Below, piece by piece: positions 58,001 through 64,000 of a stretch of DNA of 64,000 bases. A program made the position numbers and the translations under genes. Within the stretch, counting starts at the first letter, position 1. Each line of letters begins with the position of its first letter. Below the pieces are notes generated by a model that was given only the letters and a program-made list of their open reading frames with translations, was not told the origin of the DNA and searched no databases. Source of the DNA: Leptoclinus maculatus (Eukaryota; Chordata; Actinopteri; Perciformes; Stichaeidae); assembly GCA_032191485.1 (NCBI GenBank), contig JAVDOI010000171.1, forward strand, positions 67,001-131,000, written 5' to 3'.

Positions 58001-59038
58001 AATGTGTCCTTGACGTCCTTGTTGTACGCCCTGTGTACAACCTGCCTCGTGTACTTGGCATTTCTAAGACACATTCACAGTCACATTTATATTCAAAAAC
58101 GCCATAAAGGACGGCCATGAATGAGGCGGAGTGAACTTATCCTTCAGAGTACACTGCTGAAAAGCGATGTGCCCCTCAAGTCAATCCAGCAGTTTCTCCA
58201 TCGCAAAGTACATAACTGAGTTGAGTGACCCTTTAAATGTCTCACACTACAATTGTTTAATCTCACAAAACATACCTTTGCTCTCTCGTGCTTCTGCTCG
58301 AGCTTCTGTTGATGCTGTCAGGAACATTTTTATGTTTCCACTGTTACGCTCCGCTGAACTAACCTGCTCTGGAAATAACTCCTGACAAACTGTCACTTAA
58401 GTAAGAAAACACGGCATCAAACATCAAAAAAACGTCCCTCAATGTCTTCTCGTCTCCACACGCTGAGCCAGCAATCATTACGAACATTGGAGCGTAGTCA
58501 TATGTGGATGAAACATGGAGCTTCAATCTGTCGAGCTAGTCAGTGCTGACACACTGTGTCATCTGGAACCTATATTTGGACATTATTCGTTGAGTGAATG
58601 CTGTTTTCTTTCCTCACAGGGAGAGAGAGATATGTGTAGCTTCATTAATGTCTGCATGATCCCACTTCCTCTGCCCTCAGCTGCTGAACTGGGTCAGCGG
58701 CAGGCCGGCCGCCTCCTCTCTTGCTCTGCCTTCTCTGGCTTTGTTGCCAAAGTGGTTTTAAAAGTGGACTTTAAAGACAGTAGTTAGTATTTCAGCCGGT
58801 GTTATAACCTCTCTACATTACAACAGACTGCCTGGAGCTGAGAGAGTGAATCCCCGTCTGCGTACCAGACGGCAAACACAGCTAAAAGTAAAGCATACCT
58901 CCAGGTCGCGGACCCCTCTGTTGGTGAACGTCACCACATAGATCACCGCCTGGCCGCCCACGTACAGCGTGTCGCTCCCTTCCTGGTGGTACATGCTGAT
59001 GTAGTTCTCAGGTTTGTTGAAGTGGAACCTGGAGGCCT
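37064..59038 (-). CDS. sema7a: Semaphorin-7A, GPI-anchored (13 of about 14 coding exons; first exon not seen)
   Basis: Exons in transcript order: 58899-59038, 57785-57847, 53863-53958, 53490-53595, 50549-50656, 49641-49780, 49145-49323, 47044-47152, 46607-46814, 39123-39238, 38270-38442, 37874-37929, 37064-37410. Every one has AG/GT borders and all phases match, giving about 613 residues. It starts inside the sema domain (YISMYHQEGSDTLYVGG), carries the conserved CGTNA..PRCW block, DPQF-type blade motif (NPQFAG), YFFFSE, a KLKGYSS..GSRPG stretch, then a PSI domain (CRECILSRDPYCGWD), an Ig domain (HATYRW) and a hydrophobic C-terminus with no cytoplasmic tail. That order, the CWxLVN and HATYxW motifs and the GPI-type end fit Sema7A and not class 4. 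Sema7A is an outer-membrane ligand acting through beta-1 integrin and plexin C1 in axon growth and immune cells. The signal-peptide exon is probably beyond the window. Class call is firm. Confidence 0.93.
37874..37929 (-). CDS. sema7a: sema7a linker exon between PSI and Ig
   Basis: A 56-bp exon encoding TLIQNLDQSNSSVCGEAA, bordered by CAACAG and GTGAGC. It corresponds to the short linker between the PSI and Ig domains in Sema7A and has one N-glycosylation sequon (NSS). Confidence 0.85.
38270..38442 (-). CDS. sema7a: sema7a exon: end of sema domain and PSI domain
   Basis: Encodes GHLYVGTAMEVQRLPLADC followed by the cysteine-rich PSI module (CGRYGDTCRECILSRDPYCG). The SRDPYCGWD motif is diagnostic of semaphorin PSI domains. 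A run of basic residues (RARRRC) follows. Confidence 0.93.
40687..40714. repeat. Perfect 12-bp inverted repeat (hairpin)
   Basis: CTGCTGAGGAAG and its exact reverse complement around a 4-nt GGAG loop, 46 bp before the solo-LTR candidate. Confidence 0.85.
40761..41118 (+). mobile_element. Candidate solo LTR
   Basis: A block starting TGTTATGA and ending TTCCAACA (TG...CA ends). Inside, in promoter order, are a duplicated unit of about 33 bp with a CCAAT box each (40910-40942, 40943-40977), a TATA-like GTATATATGC (40974-40983) and AATAAA (41063-41068). No open frame is present. A target-site duplication is not evident, so the left boundary is uncertain (it may start as early as 40660). Confidence 0.45.
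41163..41189. repeat. Perfect 11-bp inverted repeat (hairpin)
   Basis: CGCTTGAAAAC and its reverse complement around a 5-nt loop, 45 bp after the right end of the solo-LTR candidate. Confidence 0.8.
44950..45170 (+). mobile_element. LINE 3' UTR fragment
   Basis: Contains 'ccctgggagagggatcccgc', 'ctgaggtttcttcc', 'acagattgtaaagccctccc' and the end 'gggctatacaaataaaatgg' followed by 'aactgaatgg'. This is the usual 3' end of a teleost non-LTR retrotransposon. The 'ctgggagagggatcc' block also occurs near 62780 at the end of a longer copy. Confidence 0.75.
46569..46606. repeat. (CA)n microsatellite forming a sema7a splice donor
   Basis: CA repeats with a 'tatacatg' interruption run up to position 46606, the first intron base. 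On the minus strand the exon end ACAG is followed directly by GTGTGTGTGT, so the repeat supplies the donor GT. Confidence 0.85.
47298..47360 (-). repeat. tRNA-derived SINE-like fragment
   Basis: The minus strand reads a box-B-like GGTTCGATCC in the context GGCGGTTCGATCCCCGGCTC, preceded by GAGCAGGGTCGCCCC. That matches the tRNA-like head of a common fish SINE. A complete tRNA fold with anticodon arm is not present. Confidence 0.5.
47939..48970. repeat. Compound GT-rich satellite, about 1 kb
   Basis: Long (GT)n blocks, some over 40 units, are separated by a recurring interruption 'actgctg' or 'gctgctggtatgtggtgtgt'. The interruptions recur at irregular spacing, so the array grew both by slippage and by duplication of larger blocks. 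Open frames across it are poly Cys-Val and are not genes. It lies wholly in a sema7a intron. Confidence 0.97.
49145..49780 (-). CDS. sema7a: sema7a exons 6-7: mid sema domain, site of the mammalian RGD loop
   Basis: Exon 49641-49780 encodes NPQFAGAAIIPS to GRICT, and exon 49145-49323 encodes VDEGGIKALMADSWTTFMKA to FSNAW. The residues across the join are C-T-V-D-E-G-G, where human Sema7A as I recall it has an R-G-D in the same place. The conserved W.TF.KA..MC block follows. The intron between them (49324-49640) holds nothing notable. Confidence 0.9.
49875..50325. mobile_element. MITE-like repeat with imperfect terminal inverted repeats
   Basis: It starts GGACAGTTCACCCCAAA and ends TTGGGGGTGAAATGTCTC, which are near reverse complements. 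Interior blocks such as 'aggaacgttagctagctcag', 'ttgtgaagtaacc' and 'ggaaagagacactgatttt' are familiar from a teleost short interspersed DNA element. It has no coding potential and sits in a sema7a intron. Confidence 0.6.
51378..51425 (-). repeat. Dispersed repeat family A, copy 5 (fragment, reverse)
   Basis: Contains 'ggctgtcgccatcttgtttt' and the following 'accagtagtgac', the reverse of the 'aagatggcgac' block in copy 1. Confidence 0.5.
51444..51459. repeat. Poly-G tract
   Basis: Sixteen G residues in a sema7a intron. Confidence 0.85.
53490..53958 (-). CDS. sema7a: sema7a exons 3-4: sema-domain disulphide block
   Basis: Exon 53863-53958 encodes LECDNFITVIQKVNDTIIVC to CWML in exactly 32 codons. 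Exon 53490-53595 encodes VNDTVLTDVQGNGQIGPFSD to SLPA. The EC..F(I/V)..(I/L)Q...D..(I/V)CGTNA pattern is the hallmark of the semaphorin domain, and CW.LVN is typical of Sema7A. Confidence 0.92.
53961..53982. repeat. (GA)n microsatellite forming a sema7a polypyrimidine tract
   Basis: On the minus strand this is a CT run directly before CACAG|CTGGAG, the acceptor of the exon 53863-53958. Confidence 0.85.
54360..54607 (+). mobile_element. Possible LTR-retroelement remnant with primer-binding site
   Basis: AATAAA (54360-54365) is followed 224 bp later by 'aaca' and then TGGCGCCCAACG (54589-54600), the first 12 bases of a tRNA-Lys-type primer-binding site. No gag, pol or env homology is seen beyond it and the left LTR boundary is not defined, so only a remnant is supported. 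Confidence 0.4.
55052..55079. repeat. (GA)n microsatellite
   Basis: About 14 GA units in a sema7a intron. Confidence 0.9.
55981..56345 (+). mobile_element. tRNA-derived SINE interrupted by a second repeat
   Basis: A tRNA-like head (box A 'agccgagtggttacaatg', box B-like 'gggttcacgtcc') is followed by 'tgttgcatgtctcatccctc' and 'tctctccccacatttc'. After an unrelated block (about 56092-56285, with 'gggaggcgtcaaggaggcat' and 'gagcagcagctctacttcag', itself a known fish repeat), the SINE tail resumes with 'cccatttcctgtctctg' and 'gtaaaggtaaaaatgcc', then poly-A. The 'ccca(ca)tttc' sequence flanks the insert on both sides. Confidence 0.65.
56484..56515. repeat. Perfect 13-bp inverted repeat (hairpin)
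   Basis: GGCTCTGGGAAGG and its reverse complement around a 6-nt loop, next to three tandem 'ggctct' hexamers. Confidence 0.85.
57228..57243. repeat. Poly-C tract
   Basis: Sixteen C residues in a sema7a intron. Confidence 0.85.
57346..57415 (+). repeat. Fragment of a common teleost repeat
   Basis: Contains 'aaaggggacatattgtgctc' and 'attttcaggttcatac', the start of a widely seen fish repeat, then diverges. Confidence 0.5.
57785..57847 (-). CDS. sema7a: sema7a small sema-domain exon
   Basis: A 63-bp, 21-codon exon encoding IPVASDQTAIDTCKAKAAPLE, bordered by CCCACAG and GTAGAA. The single Cys fits the first cysteine of the semaphorin pattern before EC.NF. It was too short to stand out alone and was found by requiring continuity between RDLE and LECDN. 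Confidence 0.8.
57848..58898. other. sema7a intron
   Basis: About 1 kb with no recognisable exon or repeat. Confidence 0.6.
58899..59038 (-). CDS. sema7a: sema7a first visible exon (start of sema domain)
   Basis: Encodes (E)ASRFHFNKPENYISMYHQEG then SDTLYVGGQAVIYVVTFTNR to RDLE, with acceptor GATCCACAG and donor GTATGC. The LYVGG.. strand is the opening blade of a sema domain. The exon begins in phase 2, so one base of its first codon comes from the unseen upstream exon carrying the signal peptide. Confidence 0.9.
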
Positions 59039-61969
59039 CTGTGGATCACAACAACGTATATGAGAGAGATGAGCTGGCAGCCGGGAGCTTTGCTTGAGTA
59101 CGTTGTCTGTTTTAATTGTTCAAATGTTTGTGCAATGAAAAGTTAGATTAATATAAATCAACTGAACCAAAAGACAAAAAAACAACAACAGCAACCATTT
59201 TGGATTTCAATAACATAACACTACTTCTGCTGTTACTAATTATTACTACTATGACAATTCATATATAGAATTTTTCCAATCCCAGTTAAAAAAAGCACTT
59301 TTTTAAATGATAGGAAATCAGTCCAATCAACAGCTAAAGTACATAAACAACACGGTGCTGCAATACAAACAGAAGCATAAAGTACAGTCACTGAATGTCA
59401 ATGCATAAGAGCAAAATTGAGATTTTGGGAAGTTATTTAAAGTGGTGATCCAGATTTAAATCAAAGTCTAGAAGCCCTGATGGCAAAGAGCCAAACCTCC
59501 GGATTTGATTTAACAAAAATCCGACGTTGCTGCCCTTTGTGCTTTTAGATTAAACACGGAGCCTTTACAGACACCTGGCTTGTGGTGGGAGCATATATAT
59601 ATCACGACAATAATCCATCAGAGACGCTTGGTTGACTTACTCTTGGGACACCTCCAGAAGACTCAGAAGTACAATATGGCATTTCTGATTCATCCGTCCA
59701 ATCAGACTCACACTTACACTGCAACTATGTCAGCTTTTGAAAATAGATGAAATCATGCAGGTTACATGCAGAATATGTACTAAAAGTCACCGTGAAGATA
59801 TGAAATAGTTCTTCAAAAAGATCTGTCATGTCTGATAATGAATGCTAATATTCAGAGATGGATTTATAAAACATCAAAGTTTCCCTTTAATAGGCTTGCC
59901 GGCCTTTTCCTTTCCTTTCGTCTCTGCTCCTCCATTTATTTTTGCAGAGAGACGTTTCAGTAGATTCCAGTCTGAAGAGCTTAAAAGCTTTGAAGCAAAC
60001 CAACCAGCTACCTGTTGGAGCTTCTGACAATATAGAATAGAACAATTCTACCAATGACACAGCGCCAGAAAACAAGCTTTCATCTTCAAAAACACGTCAT
60101 GAGGTCAGAATGTAATCCACACTGATGATGCATGTTGCTCTCTGTGTCTCAATGTGAATAGATGCACTAATAATGATAATTACACGCTCACAGTTATTGG
60201 TTACATTGTATTTTGCAGTGATTTTTCTTCTCATCCCTGAAATAGAAAAAGACTTCCAGTCTGACAGTGAAGCCAGGATGAAGTGGTGGTGATCACTGGT
60301 GCGGGTTGCTAGCCAACCAACTAAGTTTCTATGGAAACAGTGGCCCTTCGGATTGGCGGGAATTTAATTGACGTGTCTTGTACTTCACGAGGAAGTAAAG
60401 AATGCACAAGGAGGGCCAATGTGGCTGATGGCTTAGGTAAGAGCGTGCATGTTGATTGAGGAACACTGCATGCAGCCCCGTCTCCTCAGATGTCGTGCAT
60501 TGAGCTTTCTTTTGACTTATAGCACAATTCACGTTCATAGCATTCTGCAGAATTCCACATAGGGAGGTGGTCCGGTGGTGGTGGCGGACACAAAAGACAC
60601 AGAGAGAGACTGCTGTTTGCATCCCAGGTGAACTCTTGTTGACCTGAACCTAACAAAGTGCTTCTGTTTCATAGTCATTCCAAGCCAAGCAAAAAAAAGC
60701 GTGACTTGACCTGAAGCCTGTATGTCAAATGAAAAGTAAGTCTTGGGCAGGAAACTAACCTGAAATGACAGCCAATCAAACAGCTGATAACAATACCTTG
60801 TTATCCCTTTTTAAATAATAATAATAATAAGATAAACAGATAAATATGAAGTTGATGGCTAAAATGTTCATCCAACCTGTCTTAACTTTCCAGTTTACGT
60901 TTCATGTTATAAGACTTGTTATAATTTCTGATGTTAATAAGAGCACAGCTAGCAAAGCAACCTATTAACGCTACTCGTGTGGTGTTGTTGATGACTACCA
61001 GCACAAGGGAGCAATGTTCTGAGTGGGTCATGAGTGGGTCCCCATTTAATTTGTTCTTGTGCACACTTAGGACACATACAAGTATGCACATGAGTGATGT
61101 GATAAGCATTCCTGCCAATGACTTGACACTATTACGCTGATCTGCAGGTGGCAGTAGATCAGTGAGCGAACGGTAGAAAGGAAGAAGACTGCGATGGAAT
61201 GCAAACAATGTAAGTTAAAAAAATCCAAAAAGAAAGCTTTGAACGTGTTTGAGGAGGAAGAAAAATACATTAAAATGTCTGTTTGGACTCAAGGCACCAA
61301 CAAAATAATGATAACCAAGATGAAGGTAAGCACCATTAAATGTGACACACAGACACACTCTTGTTGTCCCACCTAGGTTAAGCTCCTCCTCCATCTACCC
61401 CTGAATGAACAGAGTGTTTGACTATCAGAGAAGCTGGGACAGAATGTACAGTCCTTATTCCATGTCGTCCTTAACGCGGCGTCAAAGGGTTCACACGTAT
61501 ACTGTGATGTCGACGTGTTCTCACTCCCAGTAAGAACATGTTGGAAATTTCACATTCTGGATGTCATTTGAACTCGTAGCGTCTCACTTGCACTCCCTGT
61601 TTATGAGCATGTTCCCTTCTCTTTTTTTCCTCAGACATTTAATCGTTGCTGTTGGGTAAAAACCTTGAATTTTTAAAAAGGTCAGCTTTTCAGGAAACAA
61701 GAAAAACAGCCTTGTTTTTTTAGCTTGTTTTTCCAAAAAAAAGGGGCTTCATTAATAAACTCAAGAGTTGTCGAGTTCCCTTCCCCTCAGAGGAGCAAGG
61801 GGATCCTTGACTGAAGTTAATACATATTCAAATTCGTGAGTCACTTTTACAGAAACAAATCCCTAATTGCACGGAGAAATGTGCTAATTAAAAAAGAGTA
61901 AAGCGCAGATGTTTCTAGGACTGCCTTTTTTCACCTACGTAATATATGCAGAGAAATGAGTTCATGCAT
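59039..61969. other. Probable first intron of sema7a
   Basis: No exon with a start codon and signal peptide is recognisable on the minus strand. A small AAT run lies at 60815-60832. The stretch is otherwise unique AT-rich DNA. Confidence 0.5.
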
Positions 61970-62870
61970 TTGTTACCTCTAGACTAGATCACTGCAATTC
62001 CTCATTCTCAGGCTGCTCTAATAAGTCTCTTAAATCTCTCCAGCTGATTCAGAATGCTGCAGCTCGTGTACTAACAAGAACTAAGTAAAGAGATCATATT
62101 AGTCCTGTATTAGCTTTCAGGGTGACTTGTGGTTCCTAGAGTCTTAAAGAGTAGGATGGGAGCCAGAGCCTTCAGTTATCAAGCTCCTCTTCTGTGGAAC
62201 AAGCTTCCCGTTTCAGACACACTCACCACATTTAAGAGTAGGCTTAAGACTTTCCTTTTTGATAGTGCTTATAGTTAGGGCTGGCTCAGGTCTGCCTTGG
62301 ACCAGCCCTTAGATAAACTGGTATAGGCTTAGACTACAGGGGGACTTCCTAGGATACACTGAGCTCCTCTCTCCTCTTCTTCATCTCTGTCTGTATGAAT
62401 TGATGTCCCATTAATGTTCATTACTAACTCTACTTCTTCCCCGGAGTCTTTGTGCTTTCTCTCCTCACAGGTTCCCATGGATCGTGGTTTCATCTGGACC
62501 CTGGTCCTTCCTCCCACCATGGCCCTGCTGACTCCCACTGCTAATATCACTTTTATTATTATTTACATTACTATTTCATATTACCGATACCATTAATGCT
62601 CATTATTGACTTTGCTTCTTCACCAGAGTCTCTGTGCTTTCTCGCCTCACAGGTTCCTGTGGATCCGGGTTATACCTGGACCTGGTCTTGCCTCCTGCCG
62701 TGGTTCTGTCATATACATTGAATGTGTTGTAACTCTGTTATCCTGTTCTACACATGACATCTATTGCACTTCTGTCCATCCTGGGAGAGGGATCCTCCTC
62801 TGTGAATGTTAGTTTCGGGAATAGCTTCCACTTTTACGGCATGAATAAAGCATTCTAGATGTTGAAAAAA
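61970..62870 (+). mobile_element. LINE 3' portion (reverse-transcriptase C-terminal region and 3' UTR), degenerate
   Basis: Begins 'tgttacctctagactagatc', the teleost LINE segment encoding TSRLDHCNS, then 'cagaatgctgcagctcgtgt', 'gatgggagccagagccttca', 'ctgtggaacaagcttcccg', 'aagactttcctttttgatag' and 'agttagggctggctcagg'. The 3' UTR follows to about 62870. Relative to the usual element, an internal block after 'attagtcctgtattagcttt' is deleted. Frames are broken, so it is a dead copy. The 3' UTR holds an imperfect direct duplication (about 62405-62530 and 62590-62700). Confidence 0.8.
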
Positions 62871-64000
62871 CACAGCAGAGGCAAAGTCAAAGGGGTTTTG
62901 ATCTCAAAGCTTTTGAAGTTCTTTCTGTTCTGGCATCATATAATGGCTGCTATTTAACCTACATGGAATATTTAGATGGACCCCAAGGTCCTCCATTATG
63001 AACCTAACAAGACAATCCTTCAGGCTTACGGTTCAAGTGTTTTGAGGTGTAGCGAGAGAGAAGGTCAACACAAACGATGCCTGAACTTTGGCGAAATGTT
63101 CTGATATTCAGGATGCAGCCGTAGGTGTCAAAGTAGTCGTGAGATGAGCTGCTGTCTCTCTTCCAGTCCTTCACTCGCCCTCTCTGTCTCTACCTTTGCA
63201 TTTGTCTCCATGTCTCTCCTCTTTCTTCCCTTTTATGTCTCAGATTTAGATTATCTCCTTGCGTTTGTCCTGCTTTGCTTCTCTCTGTCTTTTGATATTC
63301 TCGTCACTCCTAAGCAGACATATTCAAAAGAAGGCGTGTGCATATAACGCACAGTAAAGTAAGGCAGACTTTCATTTTCTCTCACCTTATTCACTATGAT
63401 CATATAGACCCTTAAAGAAGAAAAGATCCCAACTTTGACGATCATTCTCATATTATTATACCGGAACAAACATATTTTACAGGAACTCCTGTATGTATGA
63501 TTATTAACCATTATGTTTATTAAAGCTGCAATAATCAATATTTTCTATGTTACGATTGGCTCAAATGTCAATGTGTGATGTGAATAGCGATGAACCCCAC
63601 AGAGTATTATCACTCAACTCTGCAGTTCCTCTTAGCTTTTTAGCATCTTTCAGCCCATTGTTTTGGTTTCCTGTCTCACCGTCAGCGGATTACAGGGACA
63701 AAGCTCTAATACGTTATGCAACCTGCTCAGCACCAAACAGCACACAGACACAAGTTGGGGACTAGCTGGTGAACATAGAGGAGCATTTAGCTGCTCAAGA
63801 GACACTTTTGCTGAGAAACCAAACGGAGCTAAAAGGCAGTAAAGTAAATGAATCAGGTAGACAAAAACATGCCTCCAAATGAGCGCTCATGGTGCTCTTT
63901 GTCGACCTGATGTGTGAATAAGCAATGTTTTCCAACACATACACCATATCAACTTCATATCTATTTTTTTTACAGTATATCAGCCTACACTCTGTTTCCA
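62871..64000. other. Window end, no gene seen
   Basis: AT-rich sequence with a stretch near 63520-63900 ('aaagctgcaataatcaatat', 'gagaaaccaaacggagctaa') resembling pieces of a teleost repeat. No exon is supported. Confidence 0.4.

Noticed and set aside
37064..59038. Class 4 semaphorin (sema4) instead of sema7a
   Set aside because: There is no transmembrane helix plus cytoplasmic tail; the C-terminus is GPI-like, and the CW.LVN and HATYRW motifs match Sema7A.
60882..61208. Minus-strand frame with a hydrophobic stretch, considered as the sema7a signal-peptide exon
   Set aside because: The hydrophobic part is internal, not N-terminal, and no donor in the right phase follows it.

Overview
The window reads as nuclear DNA of a ray-finned, probably percomorph, fish. 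It has intron-split vertebrate genes with GT/AG splice sites, many CA/GT and poly-C tracts, and several dispersed repeats typical of teleosts (LINE 3' ends, tRNA-derived SINEs, short inverted-repeat elements). No bacterial-style operon, CRISPR array or phage content is present. Species cannot be told from sequence alone.

Three protein-coding genes can be supported, all on the minus strand. (1) A small S100 calcium-binding protein, S100A1-like, has coding exons at 15729-15869 and 15035-15223, giving 109 residues, with a probable non-coding first exon and TATA box near 17654-17712. (2) A Toll-like receptor of the TLR1 subfamily, best guess the fish TLR14/TLR18 type, has three coding exons between 23875 and 20937 (878 residues) and a probable TATA box and leader exon near 25152-25226. 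(3) Most of sema7a, a GPI-anchored semaphorin, is spread over 13 coding exons from 59038 down to the stop at 37064. All joins keep frame. The signal-peptide exon is not seen and probably lies beyond position 64000.

Layout: 1-9160 is gene-poor, with microsatellites, a small inverted-repeat element (3148-3406) and pieces of a dispersed repeat family. 9161-11829 is one 2.7-kb minisatellite of about 100 units of 26/27 bp. 11830-14886 is repeats without a gene. 14887-17712 is the S100 gene. 17713-20936 holds a long CT tract and a known fish repeat. 20937-25226 is the TLR gene. 25227-37063 is a 12-kb gap with no gene I can support. 37064-64000 is sema7a and its upstream intron or flank. Its introns hold a 1-kb GT-rich array (47939-48970), a solo-LTR candidate, a second inverted-repeat element, a nested SINE and a retroviral-type primer-binding-site match.

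The genes do not form a pathway. S100A1-type proteins are intracellular calcium sensors, the TLR is a membrane pattern receptor, and Sema7A is a cell-surface guidance and immune ligand. The most notable points are the minisatellite with its 670-bp internal duplication, microsatellites that form sema7a splice signals, the apparent lack of the mammalian Sema7A RGD motif, a long tail after the TLR TIR domain, and several perfect short hairpins. I did not find a clearly new biological system.
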